This document shows, one piece after another, positions 18,918 through 26,550 of a stretch of 64,000 nt of DNA (its first letter is position 1; every line of letters starts with the position of its first letter). A program made the position numbers and the translations under genes. Under the pieces are notes generated by a model, which was not told where the DNA came from, did not search any database, and saw only the letters and a program-made list of their open reading frames with translations. Source of the DNA: Gemmatimonadota bacterium (lineage in GTDB: Bacteria; Gemmatimonadota; Gemmatimonadetes; Gemmatimonadales; GWC2-71-9); contig QHUZ01000022.1 in the NCBI GenBank assembly GCA_003223395.1, positions 1 through 64,000 on the forward strand, in the 5' to 3' direction.

Positions 18918-19008
18918 ACTTTCAGCTCCTGTAGGGGATTTGATGCCGGCCCGATGCTGCGCGTCGCAGAGGGCAAGCATCGTGCCCGGAAAAGGTGCCA
19001 AAGAGGCA

Positions 19009-19077
19009 GGAATCAGGAGACGGGAGCAAGGATCTGGGGCTTCCCACTCCTGACTCCTGACTTCAGACTCCTAGATC
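19009..19077. repeat. Imperfect inverted/direct repeat in the dnaK upstream region
   Basis: In the 161-nt spacer between divergent dnaK and the rhomboid gene, GGAATCAGGAG (19009-19019) pairs with CTCCTGACTCC (19047-19057) with one wobble. The right arm is further repeated in direct orientation (ACTCCTGACTCCTGACTTCAG). The repeat ends immediately before the rhomboid ATG, so it lies in its 5' leader. No CIRCE element (TTAGCACTC-N9-GAGTGCTAA) is visible in the spacer. Confidence 0.5.
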
Positions 19078-19078
19078 C

Positions 19079-19837
19079 ATGTTCCCGTACAAGGACGAGA
19101 ACCCCACCGAGCGCCCCGCTGTCATCACCGTTTCCATAATCATCGCGAATGTGCTCGCCTTCCTTCTTGTACAAGGGGCAGGGGCGCAGGGGCCGCTGGC
19201 CCGGTCAGTCTGCGACCTCGGTCTCATCCCGGCCGAAATCCTTCATAACGCCCGCCCCGGGAGTGGCGTGGAGCTCGCCCCCGGCGTGGTGTGCATGGTG
19301 AATGCAGTACCGAAGTACTGGACCGTGATTACCTCGATGTTCATGCACGGCGGCTGGTTTCACCTCATCGGGAACATGCTGTTCATGTGGGTCTTCGGGA
19401 ACAACATCGAGGACGCGATGGGGCACGGGAAGTTTCTCATCTTCTACCTGCTGTGCGGGGTCGTGGCCGCCGCCACGCAGACGTTCATCAGTCCCCATTC
19501 GATCGTACCTATGATCGGCGCGTCGGGAGCGATCAGCGGCGTCCTGGGTGCGTACCTGTTGCTCTATCCCCGGGTGCGCGTGCACACGCTGATCATCCTG
19601 CCGATCTACATCACGACCGTCGCGCTCCCCGCCTGGGTGATGCTGGGCTATTGGGGGCTGATCCAGCTGCTCAGCGGGCTCGGCAGTCTCCGCGAGATCG
19701 ACAAGGGCGGCGTCGCGTTCTTCGCGCACGTCGGCGGCTTTATCGCGGGGCTGGTGCTGGTGCGGCTGTTTGCGTCGGATGAGGTGCTGCGCCGCCGGCC
19801 GACGCAGCCGGAGTCGTACTATCGCTATCGCAGCTAG
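19079..19837 (+). CDS. Rhomboid-family intramembrane serine protease
   Basis: A 252-residue membrane protease. N-terminal FPYKDENPTERPAVIT leads into TM1. Catalytic residues are Ser in IGASGAISGVLGAYL and His in FFAHVGGFIAGLVL, plus the HGGWFHLIGNMLFMWVFGNNIEDAMG loop that stabilises the oxyanion, all typical of bacterial rhomboids. The C-terminus is short and cytosolic. The spacer upstream holds the repeat described above. The stop codon overlaps the remnant phoU 3' end (convergent). Confidence 0.93.
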   Translation: MFPYKDENPTERPAVITVSIIIANVLAFLLVQGAGAQGPLARSVCDLGLIPAEILHNARPGSGVELAPGVVCMVNAVPKYWTVITSMFMHGGWFHLIGNMLFMWVFGNNIEDAMGHGKFLIFYLLCGVVAAATQTFISPHSIVPMIGASGAISGVLGAYLLLYPRVRVHTLIILPIYITTVALPAWVMLGYWGLIQLLSGLGSLREIDKGGVAFFAHVGGFIAGLVLVRLFASDEVLRRRPTQPESYYRYRS

Positions 19838-20302
19838 CCCTCAGCATGGTGCTTTATCGATTTCCCTTCCACTAGAAAGACAACGTCCTCGGCAATATTC
19901 GTCGCCAGGTCGGCGACACGCTCTAGGTTCCGGCTCACCAGCGGGAACGATCGGGCGACTCGCGAGGAGCCGCTCGGCCGATTGCGCGATGTTGACGGCG
20001 TGATCGCCGACGCGCTCCAGGTCGTTGGAGATCTTCATCGCGGCGGTGAGGAAGCGCAGGTCGCGGGCCATCGGCTGCTGGGTCGCGAGCAGCCGGATCA
20101 CCGTCTCCTCGACCTCGAGCTCGAGCTTGTCGATGTCCTTATCGCCGAGGATGACCTGACTCGCTTTGTCGCCGTCGCGCTGCAGCACCGCTTCCACAGC
20201 CGCGGCGAGGGCGGCCTGCGCCTCACCCGACATGTTGAGCAGCGCGACTTTGAGCTCCGACAGCTCGTCGTGGAAATGCCGATGACTCGCTTGTGCATTC
20301 AT
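19834..20302 (-). pseudogene. phoU: phoU with an internal deletion and frameshift
   Basis: PhoU represses PhoR/Pst signalling when phosphate is plentiful and normally has ~220 residues in two three-helix bundles. Here ATG 20302 opens a normal first bundle (FHDELSELKVALLNMSGEA ... NDLERVGDHAVNIAQSAERLL). After ASRPIVP the frame drifts into PAGEPEPRACRRP. One base over, the genuine C-terminus is legible: LVSRNLERVADLATNIAED, then FLVEGKSIKHHAEG and TAG at 19834-19836. About 70 residues are therefore missing between the halves. It sits downstream of pstB with a 4-nt overlap at its start. Loss of PhoU would be expected to derepress the Pho regulon if real. Confidence 0.8.
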
Positions 20303-21069
20303 CCGAACCTTCCGGTTATGTACGCTTCAGTGCGTTCGTCGGTGGGCCGAGTAAAGACCTGCTGCGTCACGCCGAACTCCACCAGGCGGCCCACGTAGAA
20401 GAATCCCGTGTAATCTGAAACCCGTGCCGCCTGCTGCATGTTGTGCGTCACGATAACGATCGTGTACGTCTTTTTCAGTTCCACGAGCAGCTCTTCGATA
20501 CGCTGGGTCGCAATGGGATCCAGTGCCGAGCAGGGCTCGTCCATTAACAGGACCTCCGGCTCGTTCGCCAGCGCCCGCGCGATGCACAGGCGCTGTTGCT
20601 GTCCGCCGGAGAGCGCCGTCCCCGGCTCGCGCAGCCGGTCGGAGACTTCGTCCCACAATGCTGCCTGCCGCAGGGCGCGCTCGACGCGGTCGGGAAGCTC
20701 GCGCGCCGGGGCGAGGGCGTTCAGCCGCGGGCCGTAGGCAACGTTGTCATACACGGGTTTGGGAAACGGATTGGGCCGCTGGAACACCATGCCGATGCGG
20801 CGCCGCAAGGCCACGACGTCGGTCCCTGGCGCGAAGATCGAGCCCTCATCGAGCAGGATGTCTCCCTCGTGCCGCGCACCCGGCGTGAGATCGTGCAGCC
20901 GGTTGACGGAGCGCAGGAACGTCGTCTTGCCGCAGCCCGACGGCCCGATCAGCGCGGTGATCGCGTTGGGCGGAATGGCGCACGAGACCTCATGCAACGC
21001 CTGCGTCGGGCCGTACCAGAAGCTGTAGGCCTGGGACTCCAGGACGGCCGTCGTTCGCACAGCGCTCAT
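20299..21069 (-). CDS. pstB: Phosphate ABC transporter ATP-binding protein PstB (copy 1)
   Basis: ATPase of the high-affinity phosphate importer, 256 residues. Walker A is GPSGCGKTT, the Q-loop is VFQRPNPFP (a PstB hallmark), the signature is [15 protein letters not shown], Walker B is [13 protein letters not shown] and the H-loop is [14 protein letters not shown]. The terminal AYITGRFG is family-specific. It has ATGA-type overlaps with both the second pstB upstream and phoU downstream. D-loop residues read CSALDP rather than the usual TSALDP. Confidence 0.95.
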   Translation of the reverse strand: MSAVRTTAVLESQAYSFWYGPTQALHEVSCAIPPNAITALIGPSGCGKTTFLRSVNRLHDLTPGARHEGDILLDEGSIFAPGTDVVALRRRIGMVFQRPNPFPKPVYDNVAYGPRLNALAPARELPDRVERALRQAALWDEVSDRLREPGTALSGGQQQRLCIARALANEPEVLLMDEPCSALDPIATQRIEELLVELKKTYTIVIVTHNMQQAARVSDYTGFFYVGRLVEFGVTQQVFTRPTDERTEAYITGRFG

Positions 21070-21842
21070 CCAAACCGCCCGGTGATGTACGCCTCAGTCT
21101 GCTCGACCTTCGGCTTGGTGAAGAGTTCGTCGGTGCGTCCGACCTCGATGAGGCTACCGAGATACATGAACGCCGTACAGTCGGAGACGCGTGCCGCCTG
21201 CTGCATGTTGTGGGTCACGATCACGATCGTGTAGAGGCGCTTCAATGCGTGGCACAGCTCTTCGATGCGTTGCGTTCCCGCGGGGTCCAGTGAGGCTGTG
21301 GGCTCGTCGAGCAGCAGAATCTCCGGCTGGGGAGCGACCGCGCGCGCGATGCAGAGCCGCTGCTGCTGTCCACCCGACAAATCGAGCGCACTGGTGTGCA
21401 GCCGATCCTTCACTTCCTCCCACAGCGCCGCCTGTTGCAGCGCGCGGGACACGGCATCGTCCAGCTCCGGTCTCGGCTTGCGTCCGTTGACCTTGAGCCC
21501 CGCAGCGACGTTGTCGTAGATCGACATCGTCGGGAACGGCGTGGGACGCTGGAAGACCATCCCGATGCGGCGCCGCAGCTCGACCGGATTCACATCGGGA
21601 GCGTAGATGTTCACGGTGTCGAGCAAGACTTCGCCATCGACGGTCGCGCCCGCGGTCAGCTCGTGCATGCGGTTCAGGCAGCGGAGCAGCGTGCTCTTGC
21701 CGCATCCCGACGGGCCGATGATCGCCGTGACGGTGTTCGCGGGGAACAGGAGGGACACATCCCGCACCGCGCGATGTTGTCCGAACAGCGCCGTGAGATG
21801 GGCTGTCTCGAGCCGCAGCCGAGTGTTAGCGGATGCTACCAT
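21066..21842 (-). CDS. pstB: Phosphate ABC transporter ATP-binding protein PstB (copy 2)
   Basis: A second PstB of 258 residues with Walker [11 protein letters not shown]-loop [17 protein letters not shown], signature [15 protein letters not shown], Walker [14 protein letters not shown] and C-terminal AYITGRFG. The two copies are clearly related but well diverged across their length, so the duplication is old. It follows pstA with a 17-nt overlap. One pstA-pstC pair is served by two ATPases; they could form a heterodimer or be alternates. Confidence 0.95.
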   Translation of the reverse strand: MVASANTRLRLETAHLTALFGQHRAVRDVSLLFPANTVTAIIGPSGCGKSTLLRCLNRMHELTAGATVDGEVLLDTVNIYAPDVNPVELRRRIGMVFQRPTPFPTMSIYDNVAAGLKVNGRKPRPELDDAVSRALQQAALWEEVKDRLHTSALDLSGGQQQRLCIARAVAPQPEILLLDEPTASLDPAGTQRIEELCHALKRLYTIVIVTHNMQQAARVSDCTAFMYLGSLIEVGRTDELFTKPKVEQTEAYITGRFG

Positions 21843-22674
21843 AGCGTTGCCGCGTGACCCAACGGGCGGCGAGCGAGATGATCAGCACCAGCCCCATCAG
21901 CACGAGCGCGGATGCCCACGCGATCCGATGCCACTCATCGAACGGGCCGGTGGCGTACACGTAGATCTGGAGTGACAGGGTCTGCATCGGCTGGTTGACG
22001 TTCACCGTGAAGTTCAGGTTGCCCAGCGCCGTGAAGAGGAGCGGCGCGGTCTCCCCCGCAATGCGGGCGATTCCCACGAGGCAGCCGGTGACGATGCCGC
22101 CCATCGCGGTGCGCGCCACGACTTTCAGCGACGTCCGCCAGCGCGGGTACCCGAGCGCCAGCGCCGCCTCGCGCAACGAATTGGGCACCAGGCGCACCAT
22201 CTCCTCGGTGGTGCGCGCCAGCATCGGGATCATCAGGATCGCGAGCGCGACACTGCCCGCGAGCGCCGAGAAGTGTCCGGTCGGCTTGACGATGAACGTC
22301 CACCCCACGATGCCGACGACGATCGACGGCGTCCCATTCAAGACGTCCGCGATGAATCGCACCAGGAACCCCAGCCGTCCGGAGCCGTACTCGGCCAGAT
22401 ACATCCCCGCGCCGACGCCGATCGGCACCCCGATCAACGCGGCAACCCCGACGATGATCGCGGTCCCCACGATGGCGTTGGCCACACCGCCCCCCGATTG
22501 TCCTGCGGGCACGGGGCTCTTGGTGAAGAACGCCCAGTCGATCGACGAGGCGCCCTTCACGATGAGATTGCCCAGGATCAGCACCAGGGCGAGCACCGCG
22601 GTGAACGAGAGGATGACGACGAGCGCCGTCATGATGCGGCTCGTTAGGTGGCGGCGAAACGCGCTCGCGCTCAC
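21826..22674 (-). CDS. pstA: Phosphate ABC transporter permease PstA
   Basis: A membrane-spanning subunit of 282 residues with six TM helices. The EAA cytoplasmic loop is [20 protein letters not shown], and [12 protein letters not shown] is characteristic of PstA. The large periplasmic loop carries [18 protein letters not shown]. The GTG start overlaps the pstC stop (GTGA). It pairs with PstC to form the translocation pore. Confidence 0.95.
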   Translation of the reverse strand: MSASAFRRHLTSRIMTALVVILSFTAVLALVLILGNLIVKGASSIDWAFFTKSPVPAGQSGGGVANAIVGTAIIVGVAALIGVPIGVGAGMYLAEYGSGRLGFLVRFIADVLNGTPSIVVGIVGWTFIVKPTGHFSALAGSVALAILMIPMLARTTEEMVRLVPNSLREAALALGYPRWRTSLKVVARTAMGGIVTGCLVGIARIAGETAPLLFTALGNLNFTVNVNQPMQTLSLQIYVYATGPFDEWHRIAWASALVLMGLVLIISLAARWVTRQRYGSIR

Positions 22675-23615
22675 AGTGCTCGGCTTCCCACCGCTGCGCC
22701 GCGCGCGACGCGCCAGATCAGAATGCGCGCGATGGCGTTCACTGCCACCGTCAACACAAAGAGGATCAGGCCGACTTCCATGAGGGCGGACTGGTACGTA
22801 GCGGTGGTCGCTTCACTGAACTCGTTTGCGATTGCGGCCGCCATCGTGTAGGCCGGCTGGAGCAGCGACACGCTGATGTCGTGGCGGTTTCCGATCACCA
22901 TCGTCACCGCCATCGTCTCTCCCAGCGCGCGGCCGAGACCGAGGATGATGGCGCCGATCAATCCGGCGCGCCCGTACGGCAGCACGGCCGAGCGTACGGC
23001 TTCCCAGCGCGTCGCGCCCATCGCGAGTGCCGCTTCGCGCTGGCTCGTGGGGACGGCGAGCAGCACTTCGCGCGATACGGCGGCGATGTACGGCACGATC
23101 ATGATCGCGAGAATGACACCACCTGCCAGCAGCGAATTGCCATAGAACACGCCCTGGAGGAACGGCGTCCAACCGAACACCGCTTTGAGCGGCGGCACGA
23201 CGTAGCTGCGCAGAAAGGGAATCAGGACAAAGATCCCCCACATGCCGTAGACGACGCTGGGAATCGCGGCGAGCAGCTCGACCAGAAAGGCCACCGGCTG
23301 GCGCAGCCGGCGCGGCGCGAACTCCGTCAGGAAAATCGCCACGCTGAGGGCGAGCGGCACAGCGATCAGCAATGCCAGCAGGGACGACGCCAGCGTGCCG
23401 AAGATCATGGGCGCCGCGCCGTACACCTCGCTCACGGGATCCCAGGTTGACGTCACGAGGAATGACGCACCGAACCGCTTGACCGCCGGCCATGCGTTCG
23501 TGAACAGGACGCCGAGGATGATGACGATCAGCAGCGGGAGGGCGAGCGCGAATCCGGTCAGCACCTGCCGATAAATGCGGTCGCTGCGATCTCTGCCGAG
23601 GAGGGGACTGGTCAT
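22671..23615 (-). CDS. pstC: Phosphate ABC transporter permease PstC
   Basis: A permease of 314 residues with six TM helices. Landmarks are the WDPVSEVYGAAPMIFGTLASSL segment, AAIPSVVYGMWGIFVLIPF, and the EAA loop QREAALAMGATRWEAVRSAVLP with GLGRALGETMAVTMVIGN. The start is ATG 23615. About 35-65 nt upstream lies a triple 11-bp-phased GTNAC site and a long hairpin separating it from pstS, suggesting its own regulated initiation or mRNA processing. Confidence 0.95.
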   Translation of the reverse strand: MTSPLLGRDRSDRIYRQVLTGFALALPLLIVIILGVLFTNAWPAVKRFGASFLVTSTWDPVSEVYGAAPMIFGTLASSLLALLIAVPLALSVAIFLTEFAPRRLRQPVAFLVELLAAIPSVVYGMWGIFVLIPFLRSYVVPPLKAVFGWTPFLQGVFYGNSLLAGGVILAIMIVPYIAAVSREVLLAVPTSQREAALAMGATRWEAVRSAVLPYGRAGLIGAIILGLGRALGETMAVTMVIGNRHDISVSLLQPAYTMAAAIANEFSEATTATYQSALMEVGLILFVLTVAVNAIARILIWRVARGAAVGSRAL

Positions 23616-23651
23616 CGCGCCGGAAACCTACCGGCGCTCCATGGACTGTCC

Positions 23652-23679
23652 GTCACAGCGGTGTAACGGAATTGTCACC
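23652..23679. promoter_or_regulatory. Candidate Pho box between pstS and pstC (three 11-bp-phased repeats)
   Basis: GTCACA (23652), GTAACG (23663) and GTCACC (23674) are spaced exactly 11 bp. PhoB-class OmpR-family regulators bind tandem 11-bp repeats (E. coli TGTCA-N6-TGTCA). The site lies 37-64 nt upstream of the pstC start. On the coding strand it reads GTGAC/GTTAC, so orientation relative to E. coli boxes appears reversed, but the half-site is nearly palindromic. The right repeat overlaps the left arm of the hairpin. Confidence 0.6.
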
Positions 23680-23710
23680 GAGAGGAGGGCGCCTCCCGGT
23701 GACAATTCCG
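23667..23710 (-). terminator. Long hairpin directly after pstS (processing/attenuation element)
   Basis: Arms CGGAATTGTCACCG (23667-23680) and CGGTGACAATTCCG (23697-23710) are perfectly complementary over 14 bp. An inner GGAGG/CCTCC helix caps the stem. It begins 6 nt after the pstS stop codon. There is no U-tract, so it is more likely an mRNA-stabilising or partial-termination hairpin that lets the binding protein be made in excess over the permease, as seen in other pst operons. Confidence 0.7.
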
Positions 23711-23715
23711 CCTGC

Positions 23716-24756
23716 TTACAGGACTGCGCGACCGCCTGCGGTGACGCTCTTGAGGTGCGCCTGAATCCAGGGGCGCAGCTGCTGCGGCAGCGGGGCGTAA
23801 CCGAGCTCCGGGGCTTTCGCCTGGCCCTCGCTCTCCGCCCACCAGATGAACTGCACCAGCGACCGCGCCTTCGCCGTGTCGCTGTAGCTCTTGTGCACCA
23901 GCAGCCAGGTGAAGCTCGCGGCTGGATACGCCCGCGCGCCCGGCGAGTTGGTGATCGAAACCCGGAAGTCGGTATTCGGGCCCATCTCCTTCATTGCACC
24001 GGCGGCAGCGGCAGTCACCGACTCGAGCGAGGCGGTGATCCAGTTGCCCGACTGATTCTTCAGCACCGCGAACGGCATCTTGTTGATCAGGGCGTATCCG
24101 AGCTCGATGTAGCCGATCGCGCCCGGCGTCTGCCGGACGGTTGCGGCGACACCTTCATTGCCCCGGCCACCGAGACCGACCGGCCAGCTGACCGACGTGC
24201 CCTTGCCGACCTTCTGGGCCCACTCGGGGCTGACCTTCGAGAGGTAGTCGGTCCAGACGAACGACGTGCCCGAGCCGTCGGAGCGGTGCACGACGATGAT
24301 GTCCTGGTTCGGCAGCGTGACGCCGGGATTGATGCTTGCCAACCGGGCGTCATTCCACTTCGTGACTTTGCCGAGGAAGATGTCTGCGAGGACGTCAGGC
24401 GAGATGCGAATCGGCTGCGAAACCTCGGGCAGCGTGTATGCCGCCACGACCGCGCCCAGCACCATCGGGATGTGGAGCACGTTGCCCTGGATCGCGGTGA
24501 TGGCCGAGTCGCTCATCGGAGCGTCGGTGGCGCCAAAATCGACAGTGCCGTCCGAGAACTGACGAATGCCGCCGCCAGATCCGATCGACTGATAGTTCAA
24601 CTTCACGTCGGGATGCGACTGATTGTACGTGAGCATCCAGTCCGAATAGATGATGTTCGGGAACGTCGCCCCGGCGCCGTTCAGCGTGACCTGCGCGGCC
24701 GCCGGGAGGGCGGTGCCGAGCAGGGCGGCGAGGGAGAGATAGCGTGTGGGCTTCAC
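23716..24756 (-). CDS. pstS: Phosphate-binding periplasmic protein PstS
   Basis: Solute-binding protein that delivers Pi to PstCAB, 346 residues with a signal peptide (YLSLAALLGTALPAAAQ). Pi-contacting motifs are present: LNGAGATFP at the N-terminus, GSGGGIRQFSDGTVDFGATDAP and HRSDGSGTSFVWTDYLS. The mature C-terminus YAPLPQQLRPWIQAHL is typical. The GTG start is preceded by GAGAGGA. It lies 29 nt downstream of the porin gene and in the same operon. Confidence 0.96.
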   Translation of the reverse strand: MKPTRYLSLAALLGTALPAAAQVTLNGAGATFPNIIYSDWMLTYNQSHPDVKLNYQSIGSGGGIRQFSDGTVDFGATDAPMSDSAITAIQGNVLHIPMVLGAVVAAYTLPEVSQPIRISPDVLADIFLGKVTKWNDARLASINPGVTLPNQDIIVVHRSDGSGTSFVWTDYLSKVSPEWAQKVGKGTSVSWPVGLGGRGNEGVAATVRQTPGAIGYIELGYALINKMPFAVLKNQSGNWITASLESVTAAAAGAMKEMGPNTDFRVSITNSPGARAYPAASFTWLLVHKSYSDTAKARSLVQFIWWAESEGQAKAPELGYAPLPQQLRPWIQAHLKSVTAGGRAVL

Positions 24757-24785
24757 AGAGGTTGTCCTCTCGTCAGGGTCGGGTT

Positions 24786-25778
24786 TCAGAACACGAACTG
24801 CGCTTGAAACAGCGCTTGATTGGTTGCAGTCGCGCCGCTCTCAAACGACTGGCGATCGAGGTCTGCGAGCAGCCGCACGTTGGGCGACAGCTGATACGAG
24901 ACGCCGCCGATGATGCGGGTGTTTTTGTTGTTGGCGACGGACGTATTGGGATCGACGATATCGACGCGCCCGATCACCGCAATCTTGCTGTTCGTCAAGT
25001 GATAGACCCCGAACGCGCTAATGATGCTCCCGGTCTGCGTCGAGTCTTTCCTGGAGACGTACTCTCCGGCGAGTGTCAGCAGTTGTGACCGGTAAGAGAC
25101 CTGGCCGAGGAAGCGGTTGCGGTCATTGCCGGCGAATGCGGGCCCGTATTTGCCCACGCCCGCGTACCCCGTGAGGCGCAGGCCCCCAACGCGGCTGGCG
25201 TCGTTCGTCGTCATGACTCGGACCGAGACACGCGCCTCGAGATCCTTGTGGAAGTCGCCGGTGCCGCCCGAGTAGCCTTCCCCGTTGACGACCGCGACCT
25301 GGCCGTTCACCTGGTCATTGTTCCATTTGCCGTCCACTCCGAAGCCGATGTCCGACGACGTCAAGGCGCCGTTGCGGTCGACCGCGATTGTGCCCTGCAT
25401 GCGGTAGTCCCACAGTGTTTCCTCGAAGTCCACGAACGGCGTCTGCATCATGCCTAGCTTGTAGGTGAGGCTGCTGCCGGATGGCGTCCACGCCGCGAAG
25501 GCGTACTTGAGGCGGACCACCTGGTTCGTGACGCCGCTCGGGATGATGTCGGCCGTCACCCGGGTGGTGATGCCGCCTGAAAAGCGGCCAAGGACGTTCA
25601 CGTACGCGCGCGTGACGTCGAAGGTGTTGGTGTGAACCGCGGCGTCTGTGTACTGATACTGCGTGTAGACGACGCCTCCGACGGTTACTTGCGGGGCCTG
25701 CGCAGCGGGCGCCTGCGCTGCCGCAGGCAGCGCGACGATGCTCAGTGCGCTCAGCACTGCCAAGAGCCTTGCGTGCAC
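24786..25778 (-). CDS. Outer-membrane porin, phosphate-selective (OprO/OprP-like)
   Basis: A beta-barrel protein of about 330 residues with a signal peptide (LLAVLSALSIVALPAAAQAP), alternating hydrophobic strands and a terminal phenylalanine (ALFQAQFVF), as expected for outer-membrane porins. The GVVYTQYQYTD start and VRLKYAFAAWTPSGSSLTYKLGMMQTPF segment resemble OprO/OprP. The ORF begins at 25784, but GTG 25778 has AGGAG at a better 5-nt spacing. Position directly before pstS and a Pho-like box upstream suggest Pi entry across the outer membrane. Selectivity is inferred. Confidence 0.75.
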   Translation of the reverse strand: MHARLLAVLSALSIVALPAAAQAPAAQAPQVTVGGVVYTQYQYTDAAVHTNTFDVTRAYVNVLGRFSGGITTRVTADIIPSGVTNQVVRLKYAFAAWTPSGSSLTYKLGMMQTPFVDFEETLWDYRMQGTIAVDRNGALTSSDIGFGVDGKWNNDQVNGQVAVVNGEGYSGGTGDFHKDLEARVSVRVMTTNDASRVGGLRLTGYAGVGKYGPAFAGNDRNRFLGQVSYRSQLLTLAGEYVSRKDSTQTGSIISAFGVYHLTNSKIAVIGRVDIVDPNTSVANNKNTRIIGGVSYQLSPNVRLLADLDRQSFESGATATNQALFQAQFVF

Positions 25779-25862
25779 GGTCACTCCTCAAGACGTGGGT
25801 AAATGTTGACTGCGCTCACGGGTGGAAACCTGGTCAGTCGGCATCACTGGCGTGAGTCGGCG

Positions 25863-25882
25863 TTGTCACGATTTCGTAACAG
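25863..25882. promoter_or_regulatory. Candidate Pho box upstream of the porin-pst operon
   Basis: GTCACG (25865) and GTAACA (25876) are two GTNAC half-sites with 11-bp spacing, in the sequence TTGTCACGATTTCGTAACAG. The site is ~85 nt upstream of the porin start. It matches the spacing and half-site of the boxes at 23652 and 26519. The remaining 25883-26026 sequence shows no recognisable gene apart from an out-of-frame hydrophobic tail (LGLAGAIGASALFL) after the glycosyltransferase remnant. Confidence 0.55.
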
Positions 25883-26026
25883 CCACACGCGCAGATAGCG
25901 GAGCCGTGCTGGCCTCCGCTACCTGGGCACCCGGACGGTCGGCCGTGCAATCCGCCGCCGGGCACAGAGAGGACGATTAGCGCAGAAAGAGGGCGGACGC
26001 GCCGATAGCGCCGGCCAGCCCAAGTA

Positions 26027-26485
26027 CTACGCGGCGAACGGGGCCGCTCCCGTGCCCGCCAGAACGGCCGCGCTCGCGTACTGCTTGAGCAGCGCGATGC
26101 TCTCGCGGAAGCCGCCCGCATCGGCGGCACCGACCGCCAGACCGGAGGCCATCGCTTCGAGGGCCACGAGGCCGCACGTCGCGGTTCGGGATGGGAGCAC
26201 ACAGATGTCCGCGCTCGCATAAACGTCCGCGAGCTTGTCGCGATCGAGGAAGCGCGCGACGACGGCGAACTGGGGCAGCGACAGCCGGATCGCCGGATAC
26301 GGCGGGAAGGACGCGGACGGAATGCGCAGCTGCGTCGGGTCCAGACTCGCGTAGCCAGGATACCGCGGTGCGACGATCGCGACGTTGTGGCCGAATTCGC
26401 GGAGCACATTCGCGATCCGGACGACCACTGTCGTGACGCCGTTGACCTGCGGCGTGTAGGTGTCGGTGACGAGCGCAATTCGCAC
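26027..26485 (-). pseudogene. GT4-family glycosyltransferase lacking its central region
   Basis: The N-terminus VRIALVTDTYTPQVNGVTTV ... GHNVAIVAPRYPG is the start of a GT4 glycosyltransferase (MgtA/SqdX-like). After AIRLSLPQFAVVARFLDR the sequence jumps in frame to the donor-binding C-terminal motif LADVYASADICVLPSRTATC and ALEAMASGLAV, with ~170 intervening residues absent. Just after GGFRESI it ends abruptly. An intact member has ~380 residues and this has ~152. GTG 26485 is preceded at 33 nt by a triple Pho-like box, so the intact gene may have served glycolipid synthesis during phosphate limitation (inference). It cannot be active as it stands. Confidence 0.7.
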
Positions 26486-26518
26486 GCGCCAATGTTGCGC
26501 GCGGCCGGTCAACGGTCG

Positions 26519-26546
26519 GTGACGTACGCGTTACGGCTGTGTAACG
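26519..26546. promoter_or_regulatory. Candidate Pho box (three 11-bp-phased repeats) before the glycosyltransferase
   Basis: GTGACG (26519), GTTACG (26530) and GTAACG (26541) are spaced exactly 11 bp. They occupy the 65-nt gap between the phoR stop (26551) and the glycosyltransferase start (26485). A CAACAT hexamer about 20 nt past the box could be a -10 element, which would make the transcript nearly leaderless. It is the cleanest of the three sites. Confidence 0.65.
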
Positions 26547-26550
26547 AGGG

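Noticed and set aside
18918-19078. CIRCE/HrcA operator upstream of dnaK
   Set aside because: No TTAGCACTC-N9-GAGTGCTAA-like dyad is present. The repeat seen there has different sequence.
17481-19139. 552-residue plus-strand ORF opposite dnaK
   Set aside because: It is the antisense shadow of dnaK, kept open by GC-biased codon use. It has no recognisable domain and dnaK is unambiguous.
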